From positions 1 through 37,338 of the forward strand of contig ONEY01000018.1 in assembly GCA_900316965.1 (NCBI GenBank): a stretch of 37,338 nucleotides of DNA. The letters are read 5' to 3'. The DNA comes from an uncultured Bacteroidales bacterium. GTDB taxonomy: Bacteria; Bacteroidota; Bacteroidia; Bacteroidales; P3. The notes under the pieces were generated by a model that was not told the DNA's origin, searched no databases, and saw only the letters and a program-made list of their open reading frames with translations. The translations under genes were made by a program, and so were the position numbers. This document shows, in pieces, positions 1 to 7,972 of this stretch (position 1 is the stretch's first letter; each line of letters starts with the position of its first letter).

Positions 1-657
1 AAATATGTAGGGGTGAAATGTGGCATTATGGACCAGTTCGCCTCTATGCACGGACGGGACAAAGCTCTTATGCGTCTCGACTGCAAGAGCGGAGAATACA
101 ATTATTTCCCTTGGAATCCCATAGATTACAGGTTAGTACTCATCAATAGCTGTGTCAAGCATGAACTTGTGGGCTCTCCTTACAACGAGCGACGCGGATC
201 ATGCGAACATGTCGCCAAACTGGCTGGTGTCGACACTTTACGTGACTGCTCATGGGATATACTTGAGAGAATAAAACCACAACTCAGCGACAAAGATTTT
301 CGACGGGCCAGGTACGTACTTGGAGAGACCGATCGTGTTATGGCAGTGAGCGACTCCCTTGAAAACAACGACTACGAGCAAGTAGGACGACAGATGTACC
401 TCACCCACAAAGGTCTAAAAGAGGATTATGAGGTAAGCTGCGAGGAGATAGACTTTCTGGTCGACATCGCTAAAGAATCGGGTGTTACAGGCTCACGCAT
501 AATGGGCGGCGGATTTGGCGGATGTACCATAAACCTGGTAAACATCAAGCTTTATGATAATTTCATAGCCACAGCAAGAGAGAGATTCAAACAACAATTT
601 GGAATTGACTGCAAACCCATTCCCGTTGTCATCGGTGCCGGAGCAAAAATGATTTAG
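1..657 (+). CDS. galK: Galactokinase, C-terminal part (5' end outside window)
   Basis: The reading frame is open from base 1, so the gene starts upstream and about 218 C-terminal residues are visible. Galactokinase phosphorylates D-galactose to galactose-1-phosphate in the cytoplasm, the first step of the Leloir pathway. The visible part begins at the conserved segment YVGVKCGIMDQFAS, whose Asp is the family's catalytic-base region. It continues through the RRxxCE-type segment (NERRGSCEHVAKL) and ends with the GHMP-kinase C-terminal glycine motif GSRIMGGGFGGCTINLV. The frame ends at TAG just before 658. No partner gene follows on the same strand, and the next genes converge on it. The identification rests on family motifs and is secure. 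Only the missing N-terminus limits the annotation. Confidence 0.95.
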   Translation, partial: KYVGVKCGIMDQFASMHGRDKALMRLDCKSGEYNYFPWNPIDYRLVLINSCVKHELVGSPYNERRGSCEHVAKLAGVDTLRDCSWDILERIKPQLSDKDFRRARYVLGETDRVMAVSDSLENNDYEQVGRQMYLTHKGLKEDYEVSCEEIDFLVDIAKESGVTGSRIMGGGFGGCTINLVNIKLYDNFIATARERFKQQFGIDCKPIPVVIGAGAKMI

Positions 658-813
658 CGGAGTGCTGCTCGACGGCATCTTCATTATAGGAATTGTGCTC
701 GTTTCACTCGCACTCCTTCATTGATAGAAACCACTAAGCTTACGTCATTTTATCAGGGCAGTCGCTAATTGTTACCACATCTTACATCTTAACTCTATCC
801 TCTTAAAGACAAG

Positions 814-848
814 AAAAAAAATAGTCCCGACAAATATCGGGACTATTT
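814..848 (-). terminator. Rho-independent terminator of the methylmalonyl-CoA decarboxylase cluster
   Basis: A 12-bp perfect stem (819-830 pairing with 837-848, AAATAGTCCCGA/TCGGGACTATTT) closes a 6-nt loop. On the minus strand it is followed by a run of T residues (complement of A814-A820), the form of an intrinsic terminator for the minus-strand cluster ending at 875. The plus-strand side has a shorter T stretch, so it may also stop transcription from galK. Confidence 0.85.
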
Positions 849-874
849 ATATTTAAACGTATGTCTGTATTCCA

Positions 875-2044
875 TTAGTGTAGGAACGCGAGCAGGATAC
901 CTGCGGCAACTGCAGAGCCTACCACACCAGCCACATTGGGACCCATGGCATGCTGAAGCAGATAGTTGGTTTTGTCGTATTCCAATCCAACGCCATTGGA
1001 GACACGTGCTGCATCGGGCACAGCCGACACACCAGAGTTGCCAATAAGCGGGTTGATTTTGTTGCCCTCTTTAAGGAAGAGGTTCATGAACTTGACAAAG
1101 AGGACACCAAAGAATGTGGCAACAATGAATGAGCCTGCACCAAGTGCGAAAATAAGAATAGAGCGTCCTGTGAGGAATGTTGTAGCCTGGGTAGACGCAC
1201 CGACGGTGATACCAATAAGGAGGGTACAAACGTTGACTATGGCATTGGAAGCCACTTCGGAGAGACGTTTTGTAACGCCACACTCTTTAAGCAGGTTGCC
1301 GAAGAAGAGCATGCCAAGGAGAGGCAAACCCGAAGGAACGATGAAGGCGCAGAAGATGAGACCCAAAATGGGGAAAGATATCTTCTCCAGTTTAGTGACC
1401 TGACGAGGAGGTTTCATTCTAATAGTGCGTTCCTTCTTGGTGGTAAGGAGACGCATGATAGGCGGCTGGATGACAGGCACCAAAGCCATGTAGGAATAAG
1501 CCGACACCGCAATGGCACCCATAAGATCGGGAGCCAGCTGAGACGACAGGAAAATTGCGGTAGGACCGTCAGCACCACCAATAATGCCAATTGCGCCAGC
1601 CTCGTTGGGAGCGAAGCCCAAAGCCAAAGCACCCATATAAGCGGCAAAGATACCAACCTGGGCAGCGGCGCCGATAAGCATCAATTTGGGGTTGCTAAGC
1701 ATAGCAGAGAAGTCGGTCATAGCACCGATACCGAGGAAAATGAGAGGCGGATACCATCCATTCTGAACACCATGGTAGAGGATGTGCAGCACCGAGCCAT
1801 CCTCATAGATGCCTATCTTGAGGCCGGGATAGAACGGTATGTTTCCAACTATCATACCAAATCCGATAGGGACAAGGAGAAGAGGTTCAAACTCCTTTTT
1901 GATACCCAAAAAGATGAATATCAAACCTATCAATATCATTATTATATGGCCCCATTCCACGTTGGCAAAGCCAGTGTAGTGAAGGAACTGCACCAACTGA
2001 GTAGACATGAAATCCATGAAGCCTCCAGAAGCAAGAATATTCAT
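875..2044 (-). CDS. mmdB: Na+-translocating methylmalonyl-CoA decarboxylase, beta subunit (OadB/MmdB family)
   Basis: This 389-residue protein matches the length and pattern of the beta subunits of sodium-ion-pumping decarboxylases (OadB, GcdB, MmdB). These integral membrane subunits decarboxylate carboxybiotin and export Na+. The sequence is almost entirely hydrophobic segments. It carries the family hallmark GGADGPTAIFLSSQLAP, which contains the key Asp, and a C-terminal segment NPLIGNSGVSAVPDAARVS. It is the last gene of the minus-strand cluster, after the biotin carrier and before the terminator at 814-848. The context makes methylmalonyl-CoA the likely substrate rather than oxaloacetate. 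The start at 2044 (MNILASGG) has an in-frame alternative nine codons later (MDFMSTQ). Two copies of a 14-bp repeat lie directly upstream of the start. Confidence 0.93.
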   Translation of the reverse strand: MNILASGGFMDFMSTQLVQFLHYTGFANVEWGHIIMILIGLIFIFLGIKKEFEPLLLVPIGFGMIVGNIPFYPGLKIGIYEDGSVLHILYHGVQNGWYPPLIFLGIGAMTDFSAMLSNPKLMLIGAAAQVGIFAAYMGALALGFAPNEAGAIGIIGGADGPTAIFLSSQLAPDLMGAIAVSAYSYMALVPVIQPPIMRLLTTKKERTIRMKPPRQVTKLEKISFPILGLIFCAFIVPSGLPLLGMLFFGNLLKECGVTKRLSEVASNAIVNVCTLLIGITVGASTQATTFLTGRSILIFALGAGSFIVATFFGVLFVKFMNLFLKEGNKINPLIGNSGVSAVPDAARVSNGVGLEYDKTNYLLQHAMGPNVAGVVGSAVAAGILLAFLH

Positions 2045-2047
2045 ATT

Positions 2048-2077
2048 AGGTTTTACGTTTATAAGGTTTTACGTTTA
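2048..2077. repeat. Two tandem 14-bp direct repeats in front of the beta-subunit gene
   Basis: AGGTTTTACGTTTA occurs at 2048-2061 and again at 2064-2077, a 16-bp period, immediately upstream of the start codon at 2044 on the minus strand. The copies therefore cover the ribosome-loading region of mmdB. They could be a recent duplication or a binding or regulatory site. The repeat itself is plain in the sequence; its function is unknown. Confidence 0.8.
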
Positions 2078-2113
2078 AAAATGGTGTTGTCTAAAAAAAA
2101 CTTCCATTTTCAA

Positions 2114-2551
2114 TTATCCGATAACGACCATAACATCGCCTTCAAGGACGGAGTCGCCTTTGCGAACTTTGACTTCGGTGACAGTGCCGTCGACATCAGC
2201 CTCGATGTTGTTCTCCATCTTCATAGCCTCAAGCAACACAACAGTCTGACCCGACTTGACAGTGTCGCCAACGTTGACGAAGACGTCAAGAATAGTGCCA
2301 GGCAGAGGTGTGGTGACTTTAGAGCCTTTAGAAGGGGTAGCCGGAGCCGAGGTCTGAACCTGTCCACTGGGGGCAGCGCTGACGCGGGGAGCAGTTCTTG
2401 TGGTCATGGTCACCTGTTTCTGCTTCATTTCCTTATCGACAGTCACCTTGTAGGGGGTGCCATTGACATCGAGAGAAATCTCCTGACCTTCGACCTCATT
2501 AATATCTACAGAATATTCTGTGCCGTTTATTTTGAATTTGAAATTTTTCAT
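2114..2551 (-). CDS. mmdC: Biotin carboxyl carrier subunit of the decarboxylase (MmdC/AccB type)
   Basis: This is a 145-residue biotin carrier that shuttles CO2 as carboxybiotin between the cytoplasmic alpha subunit and the membrane beta subunit. The C-terminal half (about residues 76-145) is a biotinyl domain with the acceptor motif EAMKM, Lys111 being 34 residues from the end, the usual spacing. An Ala/Pro/Ser/Thr-rich linker (about residues 50-78) precedes it. The N-terminal part (MKNFKFKINGTEYSVDI) is a short beta domain common in these carriers. The frame extends upstream to 2629, but start codon 2551 gives the standard N-terminus; the extra 26 residues are polar and unlike the family. 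The gene lies between the OadG-like gene and mmdB. Confidence 0.93.
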   Translation of the reverse strand: MKNFKFKINGTEYSVDINEVEGQEISLDVNGTPYKVTVDKEMKQKQVTMTTRTAPRVSAAPSGQVQTSAPATPSKGSKVTTPLPGTILDVFVNVGDTVKSGQTVVLLEAMKMENNIEADVDGTVTEVKVRKGDSVLEGDVMVVIG

Positions 2552-2630
2552 TCTATTTCTTTTTTTGGAATCTAACGGTTTATGGGAAGCATGCGTTGTT
2601 TTTGCGATATACCTCCTGCCGTCAGTCACA

Positions 2631-3614
2631 TTATCGTTTATTTTGACTAAAATAATGGTTCATGTTGTAGAACTTGGCATTCCAAGGAGTCCAAGCGCGC
2701 TCCACCTTCTGTATGGTGATTATGGTGTTCTCTTCGTCATGCATTTCCTCGTCATACATATATATGGCGGCGGCAATGGCAGCGTAGATCTCGCCCGAGG
2801 TTTCAGAAGCCGAAGGGGTGATGACGTTGCTGCTAGCCGAGGGGTTAGCCTTCTGGGCTTTGTTGTCCTGAGTTCTCATGATGAGCTTACCATAGCCCTT
2901 AAGAATAAGCGAGATGCACAAGAGGGCAAGGAACACGACAGAGACAGCCACAACAGTAAGGCCTATACCAACAGGGTCGGATTCCTGGATACGGTCGGCC
3001 TGTTTGGGAACATGATAGTGGAGTCGAGTCAGACGACCTTCCTCATTGCTGATGTTGGCGACTCCCTGTGTGATGTCGAGGACGTTGAGGTCGTAGCCGA
3101 GGGGATTTTTGCCGAAGACAATGATTTCGTCGGGGAAGACTTTGAAAGAATGAGAGCAGCAGTTGAAGTCGATGCGATTGACAACATTGCCGTCCATATC
3201 CACGACAGCGAGATAGGAAGAGTCTTTTTGGGCAGAGGCGAGGAAAAGCACATAACCATCGAGGTATCCAACGCTTTTGACACGAAGGATATTGTTCAGG
3301 TCGTGACGTCCCTTGTAATTGTCAGCGACAATGCGAATTGTTGTGTCGAAGGAGACTTTGTCGCCACGGAAAACCATATCGACAGCGTTGTCGATACTGT
3401 CGACGACCACGAATAGACCCTGAGTACCCACGTAGCAAGCCGGAACAGCCACAAAATCGTTGACGTCGAAGCCGATGTCGGTTTGTGGGTTGTTGGTTTC
3501 GAAGTGTGTCAGCACAGTATCATTGAGGTCGGGTGTGGCCTGAGCCCATAGGGGAGCGCCAGACAATGCTGCCATAAGAATACCGACTGACAATAATCTA
3601 TTTATGATTTTCAT
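2631..3614 (-). CDS. OadG/MmdD-like subunit with a large extracytoplasmic N-terminal domain
   Basis: The family role is the small membrane subunit that helps assemble sodium-pump decarboxylases. The 327-residue product has a signal peptide (about residues 1-24, ending APLWAQ) and a beta-rich region of about 190 residues. A single transmembrane helix follows at about 215-239 (VGIGLTVVAVSVVFLALL), then a cytoplasmic tail. The helix and the following KGYGKLIMRTQDN segment, an Ala/Ser/Pro-rich linker and a tail containing AWTPWN resemble OadG gamma subunits. Usual gamma subunits are roughly 80-120 residues with only a few residues outside, so the N-terminal domain is an addition. That domain has repeated strands with hydrophobic-Asp patterns (GLFVVVDSID, SYLAVVDMDG, DEIIVFGKN) that suggest a partial beta-propeller. 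This is inference from pattern only. Position in the cluster supports the subunit assignment. Confidence 0.8.
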   Translation of the reverse strand: MKIINRLLSVGILMAALSGAPLWAQATPDLNDTVLTHFETNNPQTDIGFDVNDFVAVPACYVGTQGLFVVVDSIDNAVDMVFRGDKVSFDTTIRIVADNYKGRHDLNNILRVKSVGYLDGYVLFLASAQKDSSYLAVVDMDGNVVNRIDFNCCSHSFKVFPDEIIVFGKNPLGYDLNVLDITQGVANISNEEGRLTRLHYHVPKQADRIQESDPVGIGLTVVAVSVVFLALLCISLILKGYGKLIMRTQDNKAQKANPSASSNVITPSASETSGEIYAAIAAAIYMYDEEMHDEENTIITIQKVERAWTPWNAKFYNMNHYFSQNKR

Positions 3615-3702
3615 TATTATTTTAATGTAAAAATTATCTGTAAACTGAGATCAATAGAAGTAATCCGCAATAAACAATCAATGAAAAAAGATTGTAGTCA
3701 AT

Positions 3703-3735
3703 GGTCGGTGGTCAACTACTGTGTGGCCACCGGCC
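3703..3735 (-). other. Hairpin between the cysteine-rich lipoprotein and the OadG-like gene
   Basis: The arms 3703-3713 (GGTCGGTGGTC) and 3725-3735 (GGCCACCGGCC) can pair over 11 positions with one mismatch and one G-U pair, leaving an 11-nt loop. On the minus-strand transcript it lies 22 nt after the stop of the cysteine-rich gene. No U-run follows directly, so it is more likely a processing, stability or partial-attenuation element than a full terminator. It could set different expression of the two halves of the cluster. Confidence 0.55.
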
Positions 3736-3756
3736 AAAGAATGTAGTGCAAAAGGA

Positions 3757-4095
3757 TTACTGTTGTTTGTTTTTGCAGCATTCGCTTTTTTCGCCTTCGG
3801 CTTTAGCTTTGCAGCATTCGCCTTCACCTTTCTGGCAGTTGCCTTCACCCTTGCAAGCCTCTTTCTTGTGGCAGGGGCTGTCTTCGGGGCAGGTGCAGTT
3901 CTCGCAGTTGGCGGCGAGGCATACGCTGTCGGGGCAGGTCATTTGGCAGTGATGATCACACTGTTGGTCAGCCTGTTCCATAGCACATGGGCTGTCAGCC
4001 TTGGGGCTGTCGGTAGGATTAGCGTTGCCATTACAAGCAACCATTGCAAATGCGAAAGCGATTCCGAAGAATCCGAGGATTAAAGATTTTTTCAT
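3757..4095 (-). CDS. Cysteine-rich predicted lipoprotein within the decarboxylase cluster
   Basis: I do not recognise a named family. The 112-residue product starts with a lipoprotein signal peptide (MKKSLILGFFGIAFAFAMVAC), putting lipidated Cys21 at the mature N-terminus. The mature 92 residues contain 16 cysteines, many as CxxC-, CC- or HHC-like groups (CDHHCQMTC, CENCTC), plus a Lys/Glu/Gly-rich C-terminal part with imperfect repeats (KGEGNC, KGEGECC, EGEKSECC). Such composition fits metal binding or dense disulfide bonding at the membrane or cell surface; which one is unknown. It sits 171 nt after mmdA and 142 nt before the OadG-like gene, on the same strand. The gaps are larger than elsewhere in the cluster, so independent expression is possible. 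A real gene is supported by the intact signal peptide and the operon-like position. Confidence 0.75.
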   Translation of the reverse strand: MKKSLILGFFGIAFAFAMVACNGNANPTDSPKADSPCAMEQADQQCDHHCQMTCPDSVCLAANCENCTCPEDSPCHKKEACKGEGNCQKGEGECCKAKAEGEKSECCKNKQQ

Positions 4096-4266
4096 TTTTT
4101 GTTTATTTAAAGATTATTATTTGTTATTGTTTCAAAGTTTTGTCGCGCCAAGGATTGGTAGTTTTATGAGACCAATGGTAGTGTTTTTGAGTTGAAAGAT
4201 ATCATCAAATACAACAAAAAAAACAAATGCCCATACGCTACAATCCTGTAAGCGAAGAATCAACTA

Positions 4267-5826
4267 CTACAACGGGATGTTGCAGTGTTTCTTCATTGGG
4301 AGGCTTTCCTTCTTGGTGGCAAGGGCCTGAAGGGCGCGAATGACGCGGAAACGAGTGTTGCGAGGCTCGATAACATCATCGATGTAGCCATACTTGGCGG
4401 CATTGTAAGGATTGGCGAACTGGTCGTTGTATTCCTTTTCCTTCTCGGCCATGAATTTAGCCTTCTCCTCAGGATCAGTGATTTCCTTGAGAGCTCTACC
4501 CTGAAGCACCTCGGTGGCACCGCTAGCGCCCATAACAGCGATCTGAGCCGTAGGCCAAGCGTAGTTAATGTCGCTACGCAGCTGTTTGCAAGACATAACG
4601 ATATGAGCGCCTCCATAGGATTTGCGGAGGGTGACGGTAACCTTAGGCACAGTAGCCTCGCCATAGGCGAAGAGGAATTTGGCGCCATGCGCGATAACGC
4701 CGGCATACTCCTGACCAGTACCAGGGAGGAAGCCAGGAACATCGACGAGGGTTACCAAAGGGATGTTGAAGGCGTCGCAGAAGCGGACAAAGCGGGCTCC
4801 CTTGCGGCTGCTGTTGCAGTCGAGAACACCGGCCATAGACTTAGGCTGGTTGGCAACAACACCGACGGATACACCACCAAAGCGGGCGAAACCAACGACA
4901 AGGTTTGGAGCAAATTTCTCATGAACCTCAAGGAATTTGCCATCGTCAACAATAGCGTGGATGATATCCTTGACATCGTATGCCTGGTTGGGGTTTTCGG
5001 GGATGATAGTGTTGAGGCTGTCCTCGAGACGGTCGATAGGATCCTCGGTGGGGACGAAAGGAGCCTCCTCGAAATTGTTGGAAGGAATATAGCTTATGAT
5101 GTCGCGGATGAGTTGCAGAGTAGCCTCCTCAGTCTCACCCACGAAATGAGCGACACCCGACTTGGTAGCATGAACTTGTGCACCACCGAGTTTGTCTACG
5201 GTGACATCCTCACCAGTGACAGTTTTAACGACCTTAGGACCGGTAAGGAACATATAGCTGTTCTCTTTCGACATGAGAATGAAGTCGGTGAGAGCGGGGC
5301 TATAGACAGAGCCGCCTGCGCAAGGTCCGAAGATGGCAGAAATTTGAGGCACAACACCAGAAGCGAGGATGTTGCGTTCGAAAATCTCGGCAAAACCGGC
5401 GAGAGAGTTACATCCCTCTTGGATGCGAGCTCCACCCGAGTCGTTAAGACCGATGACAGGAGCTCCGACCTTCATAGCCTGATCCATGATTTTGCAGATT
5501 TTGAGCGACATGGTCTCAGAGAGAGAGCCGGCGAAGACAGTGAAATCCTGAGCAAAGACGTAAACCTGACGGCCATCAATAGTGCCGTAGCCGGTTACAA
5601 CACCGTCGCCGAGGAAAGACTGCTTTTGCATGTCGAAATTGGTGCAACGGTGAGTGACAAACATGTCGAATTCCTCGAAGGAGCCTTCGTCCAAAAGGAG
5701 AGCGATACGCTCGCGGGCAGTAAGTTTGCCCTGTTCGTGCTGCTTGTCGATGCGCTTTTGGCCACCGCCCATTTTAGCTTCATTTCTTTTGTCAAGAAGT
5801 TCTTTTATTTTTTCTTCAAATGCCAT
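4267..5826 (-). CDS. mmdA: Methylmalonyl-CoA decarboxylase alpha subunit / acyl-CoA carboxyltransferase
   Basis: The 519-residue protein is a full-length biotin-dependent carboxyltransferase of the MmdA/PccB family. It transfers the carboxyl group of (S)-methylmalonyl-CoA to the biotin carrier, giving propionyl-CoA; in carboxylase complexes the reverse reaction occurs. Visible family segments are the N-terminal [19 protein letters not shown], the first oxyanion region [28 protein letters not shown], the second CoA/biotin-side segment [13 protein letters not shown], and [16 protein letters not shown]. The C-terminus KKHCNIPL is typical. The gene lies between the epimerase gene (124 nt upstream) and the cysteine-rich gene. 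The neighbouring membrane beta subunit supports the decarboxylase role. The antisense strand is open for more than 500 codons here, a by-product of codon choice, not a second gene. Confidence 0.95.
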   Translation of the reverse strand: MAFEEKIKELLDKRNEAKMGGGQKRIDKQHEQGKLTARERIALLLDEGSFEEFDMFVTHRCTNFDMQKQSFLGDGVVTGYGTIDGRQVYVFAQDFTVFAGSLSETMSLKICKIMDQAMKVGAPVIGLNDSGGARIQEGCNSLAGFAEIFERNILASGVVPQISAIFGPCAGGSVYSPALTDFILMSKENSYMFLTGPKVVKTVTGEDVTVDKLGGAQVHATKSGVAHFVGETEEATLQLIRDIISYIPSNNFEEAPFVPTEDPIDRLEDSLNTIIPENPNQAYDVKDIIHAIVDDGKFLEVHEKFAPNLVVGFARFGGVSVGVVANQPKSMAGVLDCNSSRKGARFVRFCDAFNIPLVTLVDVPGFLPGTGQEYAGVIAHGAKFLFAYGEATVPKVTVTLRKSYGGAHIVMSCKQLRSDINYAWPTAQIAVMGASGATEVLQGRALKEITDPEEKAKFMAEKEKEYNDQFANPYNAAKYGYIDDVIEPRNTRFRVIRALQALATKKESLPMKKHCNIPL

Positions 5827-5950
5827 TATTATTGTTGTTTAAGGGTTTCTTAACAATCTGTGTTAGTACAGAATAGGATGAAAGGTTATGAAGGCGAACA
5901 TGCTAAATGAGTAATTGTTACACACAGCCTTGACAACCATTAAAAATTAA

Positions 5951-6358
5951 TTACTTGCAGCAAAGTTCAGTAAGAACGCCGAGAGTGCTTTTGGGGTGGA
6001 GGAAACCAATATGGAGACCTTCGGCGCCGCCGCGCGACTGCTGGTCAATCAAACGAACTCCTTTGTCTTTGCATTCGTTGAGAGCCTTATCGGTGTCTTC
6101 GACAGCGAAAGCTATGTGATGCATACCGCCTTTACCGCCATTTTTCTCGATGAAAGAGGCGATAGTGCTCTCAGGACACGTCGGTTCGAGCAATTCAATT
6201 TTTACGTCGCCGATTTTAAAGAAAGCTGTCTTTACCTTTTGATCGGTAACTTCCTCAATAGCATAACATTTGAGACCCATTACGTTTTCCCAATACTTGA
6301 TTGCCTCGTCGAGGTTGGTAACAGCGATACCGATGTGTTCGATGTGTGAAGGTGTCAT
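5951..6358 (-). CDS. mce: Methylmalonyl-CoA epimerase
   Basis: The 135-residue glyoxalase/VOC-fold enzyme interconverts (R)- and (S)-methylmalonyl-CoA, linking methylmalonyl-CoA mutase to the decarboxylase. It starts with SHIEHIGIAVTNLDEAI and has the expected metal ligands at His8, Gln40 (EVTDQKV), His80 or His81 (GGMHHIAF) and Glu131 (LTELC). The length is normal for the family. It is the first gene of the minus-strand cluster, with a clear promoter at 6454-6484 and an inverted repeat at 6409-6440 in its leader. No mutase gene is visible in the window. Confidence 0.95.
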   Translation of the reverse strand: MTPSHIEHIGIAVTNLDEAIKYWENVMGLKCYAIEEVTDQKVKTAFFKIGDVKIELLEPTCPESTIASFIEKNGGKGGMHHIAFAVEDTDKALNECKDKGVRLIDQQSRGGAEGLHIGFLHPKSTLGVLTELCCK

Positions 6359-6408
6359 AACTTTTTATATTTTTACAAATTATTTAGTATTATTTTTAAT
6401 AAATTATC

Positions 6409-6440
6409 ATTATTACATTGAAACACAACAATGTAATAAT
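6409..6440. promoter_or_regulatory. 12-bp inverted repeat in the leader of the epimerase-decarboxylase cluster
   Basis: The arms ATTATTACATTG (6409-6420) and CAATGTAATAAT (6429-6440) are perfectly complementary around an 8-nt spacer (AAACACAA). The repeat starts about 7 nt downstream of the start site predicted from the promoter at 6454-6484, so it lies at the extreme 5' end of the mRNA. It could be an operator for a dimeric repressor or a 5' stem-loop that stabilises the message. The sequence does not decide between them. Confidence 0.7.
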
Positions 6441-6453
6441 TATTAATAAAATA

Positions 6454-6484
6454 CAAAGATACGACAATAAATTGAACCGACAAA
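6454..6484 (-). promoter_or_regulatory. Bacteroidota-type promoter for mce-mmdA
   Basis: On the minus strand a -7 box TATCTTTG (6454-6461, consensus TAnnTTTG) follows a -33 box TTTG (6481-6484) with 19 bp between them, the normal spacing for the Bacteroidota major sigma factor. The predicted start near 6447 leaves a leader of about 90 nt before the epimerase start codon. Confidence 0.75.
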
Positions 6485-6520
6485 TTTTTTTTTACAATGT
6501 TTCCCAAAGAGGCCCGAGTG

Positions 6521-7972
6521 TCAAGATTTCTTTATCGACTGGGAGGGAACATCGATCAAGATCGGATCGCCCATATTGAAGCGCAAATAGTAGCGTTTGT
6601 TGTCAGGGAGACGAAGATGCATGCTGTCGTTAAGCTGACTGCGGGGAACTCGTTGTTCCATAACAAGGATACCACGATCGTCGAAAACCCTGATGTTGAC
6701 ACCGCGCAACGATCGAGCGCCATCGATGCTGAGAATTTTTTTCTCGATGGTAAGCTTGATACCCAACTCAGTGACAGAGTATTCGCTCTGAAACTGCTCC
6801 TCATCGTCGGACTCGTAATCAACCTCATCAACATCTTCCTCAACAACAGAGGCAGAGTCCTCCTTAACCTCCCTCAGCTGTTGGCATATTTCGAGAGGAA
6901 GGCAAAGAGTGTCGTGGATATACACAGTGTCGTGGATATAAACCACCTCGGTGATGACGCCTTCAGAGGAACAGCTGTCGGCGTAGTTGAGGTTGTGGAA
7001 AGCTCTGCCCACCGACGCATTAGCATACAAGCCACGAGTGTGGCAAGGAATATATACCGGAATAGTAGGGTCTACGCCGATAAAAGCATCTACCGAGATG
7101 AAAGGTGGCCTGTGATTGGAGTATGTCATAGATGACAGGCGGCAATAAGCGAAGGCCCCCTCCCCTATCCTCTCGACACTTTCGGGAATAGTGACAGTTT
7201 CGAGCGAAGTGCAATTGACAAATGACTGTTTTTCGATATATTTCAATGACGAATTGTCGGCAAAGACAATTGCCCGCAACGAAGTGAAGTTGTAGAACAT
7301 ACGCTGAGGTATCGTTTTCACACCCTTATCGACATACAAAACGGCGTTGGCTGTGGTACCAAAGAATATGTTTTGCATTGACAGCTTGTCGCCACATGCT
7401 TGCATGACAATATTTTTGAGCGATTTTAGCTCAGAAAAAAACATAGTGGAAATCACCCGACACTGAGGACCGATAACAAGAGTGTCGAGGTTGTCGCACC
7501 CCACGAAAATACGAGGAGAATAGCCAAGGCTGTCACAATCGATAGTCAACGAGCAGAGAGCGTCGCAATTCAAGAAAGCCTCATTACCAATAAACGACAC
7601 CGATGTAGGCACATAGATCGACTCAAGGATATTAAGGCCAGCAAAGGCCGAGTCGCCAACAGCGACAACATCAAGCCGTTCTCCATCATTAACAACCACC
7701 GATGGAATAGCGAAACGTCCATGCCATTGATCGTAATAAATGGATGAAGAGCCAGAAAAGGCAGTAGAATCAAGGCGGACATGAGAGTCGTCTGAGTACG
7801 AGAAGAAACAAATCACACCTTGAATTGACTTCATAAAGTCATAGGCCTTGGCATTGGGCAAAGCCATGAACAGCAACAGCAATACAACAACAATCCCGCG
7901 GGAAGTCAATCCGCAGAAACAACCCTTGCAAAAGGCTGATGAGCAGGCTGATATCGAAGATTGACTACTCAT
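6521..7972 (-). CDS. Exported BspA-like leucine-rich repeat protein
   Basis: The 483-residue protein has an N-terminal hydrophobic segment (about residues 28-44, ending PNAKA) that looks like a Sec signal after a long n-region. Residues of roughly 75-300 form BspA/LRR_5-type repeats, for example VVAVGDSAFAGLNILESIYVP, SVSFIGNEAFLNC and TIPESVERIGEGAFAYC. A linker with the doubled motif VYIHDT follows, encoded by a repeat at 6909-6940, then an acidic stretch (EEDVDEVDYESDDEE). The C-terminal domain of about 75 residues includes NIRVFDDRGILVMEQ and YYLRF and resembles the beta-sandwich of type IX secretion sorting domains; that last point is uncertain. Start codon 7972 overlaps the end of dxs by 8 nt, which points to co-transcription. 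Function is unknown; surface binding or adhesion is the usual suggestion for the family. Confidence 0.82.
   Translation of the reverse strand: MSSQSSISACSSAFCKGCFCGLTSRGIVVVLLLLFMALPNAKAYDFMKSIQGVICFFSYSDDSHVRLDSTAFSGSSSIYYDQWHGRFAIPSVVVNDGERLDVVAVGDSAFAGLNILESIYVPTSVSFIGNEAFLNCDALCSLTIDCDSLGYSPRIFVGCDNLDTLVIGPQCRVISTMFFSELKSLKNIVMQACGDKLSMQNIFFGTTANAVLYVDKGVKTIPQRMFYNFTSLRAIVFADNSSLKYIEKQSFVNCTSLETVTIPESVERIGEGAFAYCRLSSMTYSNHRPPFISVDAFIGVDPTIPVYIPCHTRGLYANASVGRAFHNLNYADSCSSEGVITEVVYIHDTVYIHDTLCLPLEICQQLREVKEDSASVVEEDVDEVDYESDDEEQFQSEYSVTELGIKLTIEKKILSIDGARSLRGVNIRVFDDRGILVMEQRVPRSQLNDSMHLRLPDNKRYYLRFNMGDPILIDVPSQSIKKS

Noticed and set aside
1772..3416. Plus-strand frames of 267 and 298 codons over the biotin carrier and OadG-like genes
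   Set aside because: They run antisense to genes with clear motifs, overlap one another, and encode no recognisable domain.
4285..5853. Plus-strand open frame of 522 codons antisense to mmdA
   Set aside because: Same cause as the M13 antisense frame: codon choice in a conserved carboxyltransferase gene. No start-site context or protein-like composition.
6909..6940. Direct repeat GTGTCGTGGATATA, two copies with an 18-bp period
   Set aside because: It lies within the leucine-rich repeat protein gene and encodes a repeated VYIHDT peptide, so it is a coding repeat, not a regulatory site.
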